Below are positions 1-12,420 of a stretch of 64,000 nt of DNA, in pieces (the stretch's first letter is position 1; each line of letters begins with the position of its first letter). The notes under the pieces are model-generated. The model was not told where the DNA came from and made no database searches. It worked only from the letters and a program-made list of their open reading frames with translations. This DNA comes from Ganoderma boninense (Eukaryota > Basidiomycota > Agaricomycetes > Polyporales > Polyporaceae). The position numbers and the translations under genes were made by a program. Where the stretch lies: contig CM035315.1 of the NCBI GenBank assembly GCA_002900995.3, forward strand, positions 2,635,826 through 2,699,825, given 5' to 3'.

Positions 1-1556
1 TCACAGCTTCGCTGGTAAGTCCCAATATTAACAACTCAACCCGGCTGCATGCCTTGGAGGCGGTCCCTGATAGCACCGCCGCAGGATTGGCCCGGAGAAG
101 GGCGTGATCCACATCGCACTTGGCGCGGTGGACAACGCGCTGTGGGACATGTTCGCTCGCGCTCGCGGCAAGCCCTTGTGGAAGCTCGTGGTGGATATGA
201 CTCCTGTACGTACACACGCACCCCCCCACGCGCCATGGCTCCGGCTATACGGGTCGCCTCACCGCTCATGCGCCCGCTCCCGTCTCATCAGGAGGAGATT
301 GTCAATGCCACAGCATTCCGCTACATCACAGACGCGCTCACCCGCGACGAGGCGCTCGCGACGCTCAAGGAGAAGCAGGCGACGCGCGCGGAGCGCGAGG
401 CTCGGGTGCGCGAGCTCGGATACCCCGCATATGTCACCTCCGCAGGCTGGCTCGGCTACAGCGACGAGAAGGTCGCGCGCCTCACGCGCGAGGCCGTCGA
501 GATGGGCTTTAACCACTTCAAGATGAAGGTCGGCGCCAGCAGGGAGTCCGACCTCCGCCGAGGCAAGATCATCCGCTCGATTATCGACGACCCGCAGTAC
601 CTGCCCGCAGGGCTCAAGCCACGGGACCCCAGCGGCCCCGATCTCGTTGGCAAGAACGCTGGGCCGACAGGGAGCGTCCTCATGATCGATGCCAACCAGG
701 TGTGGGACGTGCCCGAAGCCATCGAGTATGTCAAGGAGCTCGCAGAGATCAAGCCCTGGTGAGCGATATATTGCGCTGCGGGTCGTTTGGCTGCATGTTG
801 ACCTGGGTCCGTATCCCAGGTTCATCGAGGAGCCCACTGCTCCTGACGATATCCTTGGACACGCCGCAGTCCGCAAGGCCTTGAAGCCCTACGGCATCGG
901 TGTCGCGACCGGGGAGCATGCCCACAATCGCATGGTCTTCAAGCAGTTGCTCCAAGCTGGGGCCATCGACGTTTGTCAGATTGACTCGTGTCGTCTCGCT
1001 GGTGTCAGCGAAGTCCTCAGCGTTCTCTTGATGGCTGCGAAGTGAGCAGCTCCTGTCGTCGTCCTCGACAGGAAGGTATTGAGTCACGCATGACAGGTTT
1101 GGCGTCCCTGTCTGCCCCCATGCGGGTGGTGTCGGTCTGTGCGAGTATGTGATTCATTTGAGGTGAGCGTGAATTCTCTTGCAGTCTCGTGAGTCGCAGT
1201 CGGAGATGTGTAACACTGACCCTGGTTACATCTGGGACGTACAGTTTGATCGACTATATTGCGATCTCCGGGACCATGGAGCGCAATGTTCTGGAGTTTG
1301 TCGACCATCTGCACGAACACTTCCTCTACCCGTGTTCTATCAACAACAGCGGTCGGTATAATGTTCCCAACAACGCGCAGGAAGGATACAGGTGCGCGTG
1401 ACCTTCCCATATACGCTTTCGAGGAGGGACCTTCTGACCTCGGGTCTCGATCACGTCTTTCATATGCGCAGTATCGAAATGCATGAGAAGAGCATTGACG
1501 AATACGAATACCCGAATGGTACATATTGGAAGAGCCGTGGCGCCGCACAGGCTTGA
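1..1556 (+). CDS. Enolase-superfamily sugar-acid dehydratase (L-fuconate / L-galactonate dehydratase-like), 5' end cut by the window
   Basis: Seven exons join in one frame: 1-14, 85-205, 292-758, 820-1041, 1097-1162, 1245-1391 and 1472-1556 (373 codons plus stop), with GT-AG introns of 55-86 nt. The N-terminal part lies off the left edge. The enolase-superfamily catalytic set is visible: the paired lysines of FKMKVG, metal ligands in LMIDANQ, FIEEP and ATGEHAHNR, and the general-base histidine in VCPHAGG. The ending [15 protein letters not shown] matches the C-terminal pattern of the human ENOSF1 type. The family removes water from six-carbon sugar acids to give 2-keto-3-deoxy acids. In fungi the closest characterised relative is the L-galactonate dehydratase of D-galacturonate (pectin) breakdown, so that role is the best inference; L-fuconate is the alternative substrate. 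No intact neighbour supports a cluster. Confidence 0.93.
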
Positions 1557-2504
1557 GCGTATCGCCCAGCAATGTCGCAGAGCTCCCGGAAGAAGTTGAA
1601 ACATGCCGTGTATATATGTATCACCTAGCGCTCCGTATTCTAGCCTTTGATCTGCACAACACGCCACAGATGTCTTCCCCTAGTACATGCGCCGGTTTTG
1701 TCGCCCCCTGCTGAGTTAAGGACCCGAGGATGCCATGAGGAAGTGCCGGGATGGGATGCCGCATTCTGCCAACGGCAACTCTAACGCCAGGTCTCTCCGG
1801 GATCCTACATCTATCCCGTACAGTAACGCCGTTCTTATTTGAGGAACGAGCAAAATTGCGTCTTCACAAGAAGTGGTGCGCGGCGCTTTTTTCACTTCGA
1901 AGCATGAGACTCGTTGCATCAGGACGCAGCATTGTCTAATACTAGATTTATTTGTACGGCCACCCCGTATACCTCACTGCCTGGGATTTCAGCGGAGACT
2001 AGTACTAGAGCAGCGCAGGACCGACTGCGTTTCTTTAAGGCAGGACTGGCCACGGACAACGGTATTGCAGCCGCTTGTACTGTTTCCTAAACGTTTGCCC
2101 ACGTACGTTACTCTCAGGCATGTTTGATGACCGGAAGCGAGATGCTTGGAGGGAAGTCCGGGAGCGTTTCTCGTGCCAGACGACCAGGCCTTTCATGAAT
2201 TACGGAGAGGTACAGAGCATTAGTTCAATGCGTACGTACGATATCCGATATCTTACATCACTGTACATCTACTGTTCAAGAAGCTCTTCTTGCCATCGTG
2301 AACCGGGGGGCGTACAGTCGCCGATGATGAGAAAGGAAGCAAGTGACGGACCGTTGTCGTCAATAAGTTATGCCAAAGGAAGAGTAGCCTCGTGATGCGG
2401 GGGCAGCCTCGCTCAGCCCATGAGAGTCATGACCTGCAACCGTGATCCACAATGTATCAGCGGAGTGAAGGAGGAATGGATTGTGCGTGCCACGGACGGC
2501 TTCC
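1557..2504. other. Intergenic, nothing recognised
   Basis: About 950 bases between the ends of two convergent genes. Only short frames occur on both strands, without a recognisable motif or consistent splice pattern. It presumably holds the two 3' untranslated regions. Confidence 0.6.
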
Positions 2505-3625
2505 TTAGAGCGTGTATGAACTTGTGGAAGAAGGGATACGCACCGCCAGCCGGCCCACGAACATCAGTAAGTGCTTCACGAACTCATCCCTCCTGTCCAC
2601 GAAGAGAGCATGGCTGCCGCCGGCGACGACGTGCGCCTCTGAGTTGCGAAAATGCCGCCGCAGCTCGCGCACGACCGGGGAGCTGTCCACGAGCGCGTCC
2701 TCCGCTCCCACGAGGACCATGAGCGGCAACCCTCGCCGGCCAGCGTCCAGGAGCCGCGCCGCATCGTGCGCCCGACAGAAGACATTGTTCGTTGCCTCGG
2801 GTTCCTGCGCAACGCTCCGCCCGAGCCAAGCGGCCTTGGTCGAGTCCGGTATTCGGCGCGCCGGGCCCGCGAAGAGCGCATCGACGAACGCGGTCTTGGC
2901 CCTTCCCAGCGCAGCGGCGTCCTTGACCACGCCGAGCGTTTGCACCACATCGACCATCGGCGGCACGATACCATATGTCACCGCGGCGCCCAGGAACGGC
3001 AGCGGTGCGACGAACACCACTCCGCCGACGGGTGGTGGGCTGGCATGAGCACAGATGTCAGCCACAACTGCGGCTGATTGAGCGCAGCGACAGGGCGTCA
3101 GTGTTACCCGAGCGGCAAAAGGGAATCAACGCACCCCCGAAGCCCCTGCGCGCGAGAGGACATCGGTCAGCATAAAATGGACTCTCGATAATGGGCAACC
3201 TCGTACGTCGCCCAGAATTGAGTAACGTACCATGCTACCACTACGGGCCTTTGCAGGCCAAAGGCACCCATCACCGCCGCAAAGTCGGCTGCGTACAAAT
3301 CGGAAGACTGGCTCTGCGCACCCTTGACCGTTCCGCTCCTGCCGTGACAACGGAGGTCGTATCGCACCTGCGGAGATAATCGGCCGGAGTGAGCGACTTT
3401 CTCTATCCAGCAACTGAAATATCCACTCACCATGAACAGGTGGTCCGTCAGCCGGGAGTCCTCGAAGAGCTCGTCAAACACCGACGCGCACAGCGTCGCT
3501 TCATGCACGAAGACGACGTGGGGATTCCGAGGGTTTCCCACCGCCTCGGCGTAAATGTGCGTCCCGTCCGAGGATCGTGGTGTCCTGACCACAGCACCGG
3601 TCGCAGCAGTCACGGGCATGGGCAT
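2505..3625 (-). CDS. Alpha/beta-hydrolase-fold protein, nucleophile motif apparently altered
   Basis: On the minus strand, exons 3625-3431, 3367-3231, 3145-3135 and 3067-2505 join in frame. The start ATG (3623-3625, protein begins MPMPVTAATG) is preferred because a TATA box lies about 65 bases upstream; no good ATG lies further up. The fold is shown by the N-terminal strand HVVFVHEA, the oxyanion-side RYDLRCHGRSG loop, the strand before the nucleophile (RPVVVAW), the cap region after VVFVAPLPFLGA, the acid in LVGAEDALVD and the histidine in GGSHALFVD. The usual G-x-S-x-G elbow should follow AW. In this model an 11-nt exon supplies it and gives A-W-G-F-G, with glycine at the serine position. 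Substrate is unknown. The C-terminus could be altered by an unrecognised late intron. Confidence 0.8.
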
Positions 3626-4973
3626 TTGCGCAGAAAGGGAGGAGGGAAAGATGGCAAACGCCACCTCGCCCCAGCCCGGGGAGGGTGGATTTATAAGTGC
3701 GTCCGCGCGCGAGCGATCACTCAATTTCCTGTTCGCCGGCGACGACGGTTAATTGAAAAGGGGGAACGTCCTCTTCCGACGGCCGCGACACCGCCACGCT
3801 GGCCAGTTCTTGGCCGAACCGCGCGACCCAGGAGGACATCATGATCTGGGAGTCTGGTGAACCATCGGGAGATTGTGTGTGCACGAGATTAGATTGGGAC
3901 GATGCGGTGCGCGTCCGCATCTCGATCGCGTCCGTGTTTCCGTTGCTTGGATGCCTGCTTGCCCAGCGAGTGGCAGCTGAAGCGACGGACTCGACCCGCG
4001 GTTGCGCCACTGCAAGTGTGCGTCAGCTCGAGGCGGCAGACGTGGGAGGGTCCTGCTCACACAGCCCGGGAAAGGAAGCCAAGGCCCCGCACAAGGTGGA
4101 AAGTGCGCTTTCCTTGCGGAGATCCTTCTTGCCCGACGACGCTGAGTAAAAGTGTACTGCAGCGCGCTTTGTAGTGAGTGTCTCCGCTGATGCATTCATC
4201 GCAGTGCCGGGCAGAAGCGTTGGGGAACCGTGTTTTAGTTGGCATCAGGGGCGACGATGTTTTTCAAGAACACGCGGTCAGAATAGGCCATGCACGGTGC
4301 GTTCAGGTTTCAGACGGCAGTCGAGAACGGCTGAGTGATCTCGGCCACAGGCCCTGCCTCACCACAGCATTAGTTGCCTAATTTGAATGCCCATACTGGA
4401 TGAAGCTCACCGGGACAAATGGGCATACGGGCACCGTGACAAGATCGCGGGAATGCGCCAAGGCTGGGAGAACGAAACAACAGCGGGACGCCGTGCGCTC
4501 GACAAACAAACCGGTCGTATGCCGAGCCGATGTTCAGCGATTGCTTGGAAAGAACATGTAATAGCCAGGGTCGACAATGCGAAGCTGGGGAGAGGGAGCG
4601 GAGCAGTCGGCTATCGTGTGAACGCAGCGACCTGCGGTCCTTGGGCGTGCGAGGGATCGGTCCGGGAGTTTCGACTGTTGAAGGGCTATGGTTGCGTGAT
4701 CGCCTGGCTGATGTTGTCAAAAACGAACGTCTGTTCGATGATCGGGGAAGGGACGCACCACCCTGCCTGGGGCCGTTCTCCCCGTGCTCGATAAAACGTA
4801 CATACTCGTACAAACCAGCGTCTTGTTTGCGAGAAAGTGTTCAAGAAGAGTAGACGAGGACGAAACAAATTGACAGGTCCGATCCCGATCAAGAATAGTA
4901 GCATTCATAGGTGTACCAAGCGCAGAATGACATGGAATGCACGAAAGAACAGGCAGCGGCAGAGCACGGAGCT
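3626..4973. other. Intergenic, no gene recognised
   Basis: This stretch holds the promoter of the hydrolase gene at its left end and the 3' flank of the F-box gene at its right end. A small minus-strand frame at 3717-4010 has no recognisable domain and is not called. The other frames are short and show no splice-consistent extension. Confidence 0.55.
3689..3695 (-). promoter_or_regulatory. TATA box of the alpha/beta-hydrolase gene
   Basis: The minus strand reads TATAAAT here, about 64 bases before the chosen ATG at 3625. The spacing suits a fungal core promoter and decides the start. Confidence 0.55.
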
Positions 4974-6517
4974 TCAGAGGGTGCGGACTGTGTCCACCAA
5001 CGACGTCAGGCGGTCCAGGACCTCCGGGTCCAACGAATAGCACTGAGTGATCTTCAGAAAGGCTATATTTGCAACCTGCGGTGCCGCAGCGCCCCGACGC
5101 GCCGACACGACTCGTAGAAGCTCGTGCCCTGAGATGTCTCCGCAATTCTGGACGCTGATGGCTTCGAGCCGCGGCAGGAGCCACTCGCCAAGGGTATCTG
5201 GGCCGGCGGCGAGCATGTCGAAGATGCGTGTTCCGACGAGACCGGCCGCTGGTGTGGAGATCCCGAGACCGGTGATTTGCGGGAGTTGGTGCAGCGCCCG
5301 GACGAGAGGCACAAGAGCTGATCCCGTAAAGGAACAGTTGCGTAAATCGAGAAGGCGGAGAGCTGGGAACCGAGATGGGGTGAGCGACATTTGGGTGAGC
5401 CATTGCAATTCCTCTCCGGCGTTCACGGAGAGAAGCTCGAGGGCGGGCAAGGAAGTGGATTCGAGGAAGAGGGATACGCTTCCAGGGTCGACGATGTCGA
5501 AGGAGAGGCCCTTCAAGTGGGGAAGCTCCTGTGGCGTCGGTGTGGCGCGGAATACGTCTTCGGTGGTGTCGATGGTGAACAAGGCGAGGCGGAGGGAAAA
5601 CCATTTGATGGGGGAGGAGGTGAGGATGGACATGAGTTCCTTGAAAGGATATGCAATCCTTGCGGAGGAGTGGCAGCGTGCATCGCGGAGTAGATAGAGC
5701 TGACGCAATGAAGGCATGGGTACGCCGAGGCAATCGAGTGGGGCGTGTTCTAGCATGACATATCCCAAGCGAGGACAAGGCTGGGAGAGGACGGTGAAGG
5801 GGTCTTGGTACTCTGAATCGGAAGAGTCGACACGGAGATAGAGATCCTCTAATGCGGGACCTAGACCTGAGGCGTATTCTTGTACCTTGCGCATCCTGAA
5901 CCAGTCAGGAACGGAGACGTTGAAGGAATAGCACCTCGAGAGATGGGGGGCGAGCTGGGACATGATGGTCTCGGTGTCATGTGTGCTGTCGACATAGCGG
6001 AAATCGATATCGACAAAGAGTTTACTCGCCTGTGAACGGTCGAGGTATGCGCGGAGGCGACGGAGAAAGGAGGGTATGCGCCAGCTCCAGTCATTGTCAA
6101 GGATGATGTAAGTCCAGAGAGTGGGGGTGGCGAGGACGAGGTGGCGCCAGTGGCGGGATACGAGACTAAGGGTGAAGAGGAGATCACCAGACTCGTGGAC
6201 GCCGAGTTCGAATATGCGAGAGAGGAGCTCGGGGGGTAGGCGGGTGATGAGAGCGCGCTGGTCGAGTAGGTTGGCGCGGCGGAGCTTGAGGGCGGATAAG
6301 TTGGCCTCGAGGTCTGCGATAGACTGGTCAAGTTGGAGAAGGTCTGGTGGCAACTTGCGAGGATCACTGGAAGGAAGGGTGAGCGGAGGAGGAGGAGGGA
6401 TGGGTGGGGGACGCACAGTCTCCTGGGGTCGTCGGGGTCTTCGAGGGAGACGTCTGGAAGGATGATGTTGAGGTCGTCCCACGAAGCCAGGTCTTCGAAG
6501 GACGGCGAGGAGGACAT
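4974..6517 (-). CDS. F-box protein
   Basis: Two minus-strand exons, 6517-6417 and 6366-4974, are joined by a 50-nt intron and give 497 aa. The start is the only in-frame ATG (MSSSPSFEDL). Residues about 46-70 form a short heptad helix ending LLDQR. An F-box follows at about 75-115 (ITRLPPELLSRIFELG, then LSLVSRHWRHLVLATPTLW). The rest is the leucine-rich, irregular repeat region usual for mushroom F-box proteins, with LRLLDLRNCSFTGSAL and LPRLEAISVQNCGDISG resembling leucine-rich-repeat units. F-box proteins bind Skp1 and bring substrates to an SCF ubiquitin ligase. The target here is unknown; this family is hugely expanded in Agaricomycetes. Confidence 0.88.
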
Positions 6518-8799
6518 GCTGGGCAGCGTTTCAAGAGGCGAGCCCGAGGGCTTGGACGGTGCTCGGACCGATGAGCTCAGTGCGGCTGTGGTGGATGCGC
6601 ACAAGGGGCACCTCTCCACAAGCGCCCACACCCGTGCTGCTGCATCCCGCGCGGCCGCTCCCGGCCCGACGCTCGAGGACCAAGTCACAGGCTGTCACAG
6701 AACATTCCCTCTAAAGCATCGCTTGAGCACCAACCTCTCTTTTTCGCCGTCTATCGCTGCGTCACATGGCAATGTCCCCGAAGTCACAATTGATATAGCC
6801 GTTTAATATTCCCCAGAGTCAACCTGATCCACCACTCACAGCAGTCGCAATCAGCCCTCTTCTGCTAACGAGAGTCTCCAAGTACCCGCTCGTGGCCACC
6901 GGCACTTTCTACGGCAGTCAGCCTGTCGATTATTCTTCAAGTTCTTTACCCTAGACTCGCTAGCCTTTGAAGCTTGAAACGCAGGCTTCACCGTGTGGCG
7001 TGGATTGAAAGCACTGGTCGGATATGTTGTCACATGGGGACGTCTGCCTGGGGCTGTCGGGAGGACCATTATCCGTGACAACATATTATAACCCACTTGT
7101 CAGAGCAACTGGAATTTGGCCAGAGACGCACCGAAGACGACCTATATGCACTATCGTGATATTCATGATGTTGGTAAAGTGTTACCGTCCCATGCAAACC
7201 CAAGCTATAGCGTTTTATTTTAGAGTGTAAGGTAATTGAGTACTGGTAGGTGCTGAAGGGTTGGTAAAGTCAATTGGGTAAGTCGGATTTCGCCAAACTA
7301 GTTGCAATTTGCAGTTCAAATTTTCGAACTCAAACCTAGAACTTGTATACATGTCAGTCATTTGCATCCTTCCTAGGCAACGCAAAGGGCTTTGACCAAG
7401 CTTAGGCTTCTCCAGACCGTTCTTGGCAGCCCAGATCAACCTTGTTGCATCAGTTCCAGGTGCCTCCTGAGGCAGCGTAAGATTCCCACAGACCTTCACT
7501 GGCCCTAAAGGAGCTGCTCCGGTAAGTTTGTGTATTTAACCAGACAATACGGTTGACACACCAATGTAGTCACCACCACTCCTTAACGCTGAACTACGCC
7601 CGCCAACATGGAGAGAGATTACGGAGCAAATGGTGGGGGGATAGTGAATAACGATTCTTTGAGCCCAGCATGAAGATACCTTTGTAAGCTGACACAATAC
7701 ACCACAAGCATCCTCCCAGACAGAAGAATGGATGCAGGGAGAGGATGTGGATCTGGAGGTGGTAGGTGGCAGCCATATATTCAATGCGCCAATTGGCTAG
7801 GTTCGCACTGGTGAAGCAACGTGCAAGATACCCTTATATCAAGCTAACTGCCATCATCTTACTCACTAACTTACGGGGCTAGTACATCCACTTGGACCGT
7901 GCCAGAACACTACCATGATCTCGGTATGATACGGCGCGACAGCACAACATTCCAGATCAGAAAACCACATAGCGGGACAACATGTTGCAAAAGCCAATGG
8001 ATTGCTGAAGACTGAAGGTACAACGTACAAGACAAGGAAAGCATCCATCAGACTAACGCCCGACTCGCTGGTTCGCAGTCTCTTCCACCCTGGCGGGGAA
8101 AGAGACGGACGATCCAAACGTCCTCGAGACCGCGCAAGGCGGCCGTGTTCTCGGTTATACGAGTGGGCGGTCGCGTCATCGACTGGATGTGAAGGATGTG
8201 GCATGTGTAAACATGCGAGACTCGAGTTAGTACCTATAAAATAGATCCTAGCTGAGTATGTTCTGAAGAAACAAAAAATTGCGAGGCGGCGCGTTTATAT
8301 CCTCCTTCAGTTTAGGGCCGGTCGCAATACCAAAGCGGGAAAGACAGACGACCTTGTGGGCGCTCCGAACCTTCTGCGGCCGGCCCCGACTCTGCACGCT
8401 CGGACATAAAATACCGAAGTACAGGAAGTGGGAAGATATCTCCTGCTTTCCGTCAAAGTGACGAGCCTCGCATCATCTTGAGGGTAACCGGTTCCCTAGA
8501 TTGTTCTCTTTTACCCAGTCAGAATTTGTACATTTCTTGCTGCCATCTCTCTCGCCGGGATAAACGATCGCGAGTCTCGGACCTGGAATGCGCCATCCAT
8601 TCTCATACCAGCCCACGTACATGTAAAGTCTGTCAACTAGCATGTCCAGAACCCGCAAGAGTGTCAAAAGTCTGTTCATACGTAGAGTTCATCATAGATC
8701 ATAGCGACGTCAAAGGACAGAAGTACTAACAAAAGAACGATCATGCTTCATTCAAGCTCGACGAAAGTCCGGTGCCAAGTGTGGCTCGCGCATATTGAC
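6518..8799. other. Long intergenic stretch, nothing recognised
   Basis: About 2.3 kb between the F-box start and the end of the coiled-coil gene. I see only short frames and no domain, tRNA or repeat structure. It includes the F-box promoter (6518 onwards) and probably a 3' UTR on the right. Confidence 0.5.
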
Positions 8800-11700
8800 C
8801 TACGCTCTCACGAGCGCGAGGTGCAATGCTGCTCCGACGGCGATGGTCAGGTGTTGGAGCGGTGTGAGCTGAAATCATCTTCGAGAGCAGACATCGTCAG
8901 CATCTTCCAAACCACAGATCAACAACCGGTTCAGACGTACCTTGCTGTCCACTTCATCCAGGGCATCCATCTGCAGCTGGCGAAGGCGCGCCAGCCCAGC
9001 TTTCAACGTCTGAATGCTAGCTTCGTCGACAGACTTGGCCGTTCGCAACTCCGCGATCTCCTCTTCCGCATCTTCCAAATCGCCGCGAGCTATCGCAAGG
9101 CCATCCTCCAGCTGAGCGGCGCGCGCCTTCTCATCGTCCAGCGTCGCTGAGAGGGCTTGATTTTCGGCGGTGGCCGAGTCCAATCCCACTGAGAGGACTG
9201 AAGCCTCAGACCGGAGGCCGTCAATCTGCGCGCGGAGGTCTGCACCTTCGACCTGAGCAATGTCCAATTTGGTCTCCAACATCGACACTTCCATGGCGTG
9301 AGTGGAAGTGTCCTCTTCGCGAGCCTTCTTCAACGCCTCGATCTGGCTGTGCATATCGTCGATGGTCTCTCGCGCCTGCTTGAGCTCCCCGGAGATGGTT
9401 GCCATCTGCGTGGTCTTATTAGAGACTTCGGAGACGAGGTCGTTACGCGCTGCCTTGGTCGCCACCAGCTCCGTCATCACGCCCTCGCGGGCAGTTTGTT
9501 CCACGTTCAGCTCTTCGCGCAAGCGCACTGTACCGGCCGCTGCGTCTTCGAGCTGTGAACGCAGATCGCCAAGAGCGTGTTCGAGTTCCGATATGGTCGC
9601 CTTGAGCGCAGTACCCTCCCGTGCAGAGGCATCCGCATCGGACTGCATCTGTACATGTGATGCACGGAGGTCCTCGATGACCTCTTGCGAATGCTTTGCC
9701 TCAGCAGACGCCTTCGTGGAACGGTCCTCGGCCTGAGCGAGATCGAGACGAAGTTGCGTCACCGTGTTCTGCAGCGTAGCCACTGTGGTCTCCAGGTCGT
9801 TCTTGGCAGCAGCGAGCGTCGAGATCTGTGCCTGTGACTGCTCGAGATCATGCTCGAGGCCCTTGGATAAGGCGGCTTGTGAAGCGTGGCTGGCTTCGAG
9901 TGTACGCGTGGCCTCGGCAAGCTCGTGTTGGGTAGATGCAAGAAGCGTGCGTGTTTGCTCAAGTTCAGTCCTAGCGAGGTCGTGGGCAGACTTAGACGAT
10001 GTCATTTCGTGCTTAACGGCGATCAATGCATCGCGAGTCGAAGACAACTCCTCTTGGAGGCTAGATTTCGCGCTCTCGAGGGCGAGATACCGTTCTTGTT
10101 CAGTCTGAAGTGTCACCTGCGAAGCGTGAAAAGCGACTTCAGCCTCATGGCATGCCGCTGTCTCGGAAGCGAGAGAGTCGCCCAGTTCCCCAAGTCGTGA
10201 CTCGCGTTCGGCGAGGGCGCGAGAACGGCACTCGAGCTCGGCGTTGAGTATGACGATCTGATCTTCTTGAGAAGCGACGTTGGCTTGCAGGGACTCGCGC
10301 TCTTCCATGATTCTCTCGCGTTCAGTGCGAAGCCGAGACAGTTCTGTGACGTGTCCTTCGAGCTCATTCTTCAATCTCGCGATCTGTGGGGTCATGTCGT
10401 TGGGCACCGGTCGCGCATCTCGGAAGAAAGACGATGCGTGCATACCTCTTCAACGTGCTCCTTCGACGCCGCTGGTCCCATCCCTCGCTCGAAGGCATCA
10501 TCCATCATGTCAAGCGAAGACTGGGACGCATTGAACGCGGCTCGTCGTCCTTGAGAATCGGCAAACACATGATCGTCTTCCATGCCATTGACCATGGACA
10601 TGGTGTCTTGAATGTGATCAAAGGTCATATCCTCAATGTCCACATCGTGAGAACCAGCATCGCTCGGCTCGGGAGTCGGATGTCTGGTAAAGTTGGAAAT
10701 CAAAGTGCCAGATGCAGTACGAGTGACACCATGTATATGGGAAGCGGTACGAGATGTGGCTGCTGGGCGACACGTCCGAGCCGAAGATCCATCCAACGGA
10801 CGGGTGCTATCAAAGGAATGGATAAGCTTAGGGCAAAGCGATGGATGTCAAGGATGAAACGAACGGTGGAGGCGTGGGCAGCCTTGCCTGTGTCCCCGCC
10901 ACATTTTCTTCATGCGGACGCTGTACCTTGAGACGCAGGATTTCGTCGCGGAGCTCCGCGACCTCATGTTCGCGAACATTCAGCTCGTTGCGAAGGACCA
11001 CAGCTGTGTCCTCGTCGACCGGTTCGGTCTCTTCCGCTTCTTCAAGTCTTTGAAGTGTGGCTCGGAGCTCCGCCTCAAGCTGTAAGGCCATCAGCGTCAA
11101 CGACCAATTAAGAGCGGACAGAATGAGGATTACCTCGGCCTTTGTTAGACCAGAGAAGGACTTGCGAGTGCGCCGCTTTCGCGGTCGACCTTCATCCTCA
11201 TCGTCGGTGACGTCGACTATGGCAGACTTCCTCCTTTGGCGCTTCAAGCCGACGGTTGAGATCCTCCTTGTGACGTCCCTCCAAACCTTGTGCTCCAGAT
11301 TCATTGATGCGACGGCGCCCGGTCCAAGAGAGTCACGGCGGATTGCGGCGATGCTAACGACATATCAGCAATTTCGGTGGGAGATAGCGCGATTGAACGT
11401 ACGTTTTCTTGGCGGTTGGAGTGAAAGTGACCTGGGCATCTGAAGTTTCTAGAACACCATCGTCGGCCTACTACGACGTCAGGTCACCTGTTGTATGTCA
11501 ATGAAAGGACGCGCTCGTACCAAACGTTGAACAGTCCGAGTAACCCAGTGAGACCACTGTGGGCCCATCCTATCCTTGCGTGCATCGGCTATCTTTCGAA
11601 CTGGGTTTGTGTGGCAGGTGAGCGGACTCTGACCACCGACATCGTAGTTGGGAACACACCGTGTGCCCTGAGAGTAGCCATGTGGACGGCGTGCTTGCGC

Positions 11701-11846
11701 TGCTCCTTCTGGATGTCAGATAGCGCTCCGAGGACGCCTAGACAAGGCATGGTGAGACAGTGGTTGAGAGAGACCTGATGAGAGTAAGCAGACTTACGCT
11801 CGGCGTACGTGTACTTGGACTTCTTCTTGGAGGAGGTTGGGGCCAT
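8800..11846 (-). CDS. Nuclear-type protein with N-terminal winged helix and long coiled coil
   Basis: Nine minus-strand exons close in frame to 859 aa: 11846-11798, 11737-11660, 11600-11521, 11467-11403, 11353-11134, 11079-10865, 10806-10446, 10383-8941 and 8868-8800. Introns are 49-72 nt. Residues about 14-105 look like a winged-helix fold of the linker-histone/H15 kind: a long first helix (AERVLGALSDIQKEQRKHA), a recognition helix (WVTRTVQRLADDGVLE) and a wing strand (VTFTPTAKKTI). Basic stretches KRQRRK and RPRKRRTRK follow and look like nuclear localisation signals. A short coiled coil lies near 175-210 and a long one, rich in E, L, A and R heptads, at about 355-835. The C-terminus is a short hydrophobic segment (LTIAVGAALHLALV). 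I do not recognise a named family. A DNA- or chromatin-binding scaffold is an inference from the domain order. Confidence 0.8.
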
Positions 11847-12420
11847 GGTGTGTTGAGATGTGAGCAGAGCAGAGCAAATGGAAGATAGAGGTTAGGTGAA
11901 GAGAGATGAGAAGAGAAGAGACAGGAACGAAGTGGGTGCCTCCTGCACGAGGCGAGACGGTGGTCGTGGCCCAGCGCCAGCCCCTCATATACATCGCGTG
12001 TGACGTCCCTGTCACGCGCCCCGTGACTCTGCGCGACCCCGCGGACCCGCAATTTCGACAGCGTCGGCGGCACCCTTGCTCCATCGTCTGGGCCCCTGTC
12101 AAAGCGAATAAAGAAGGAAAGAGTTTCTGAGATCGTCTTGAATGGAGTCATAAGTTCGGAAATCCATCCGCTCTGGTCCCCGGTGAGTCGGCGGTGACTG
12201 CGACTTCGGACATCCGACCTGGACAAAGCATGACTCGAGGCTCCTATTGCACCGACACTAAGATACGCACCGATGGAATCGTTATTATGCCGCGTTTATC
12301 TCACAACCAGGCCCACATACGCGAATGTTTCAGGGGATTACGAGTGCATGATGCGAGGAACAGGCAGTTTAGACAATGATAGCTAGGTTCAAAGGGTAAC
12401 TCAGCGTACACACAGTTCTT
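11847..12420. promoter_or_regulatory. Upstream region of the winged-helix/coiled-coil gene
   Basis: This 574-base gap lies between two genes read leftwards. A minus-strand GTATATGAGG near 11986-11995, about 145 bases before the ATG, could be a TATA-like element. Pyrimidine-rich sequence precedes the start. Nothing else is recognised. Confidence 0.4.

Noticed and set aside
3717..4010. Minus-strand frame of 97 codons upstream of the hydrolase gene
   Set aside because: No domain, no convincing start or splice partner, and it overlaps the hydrolase promoter region.
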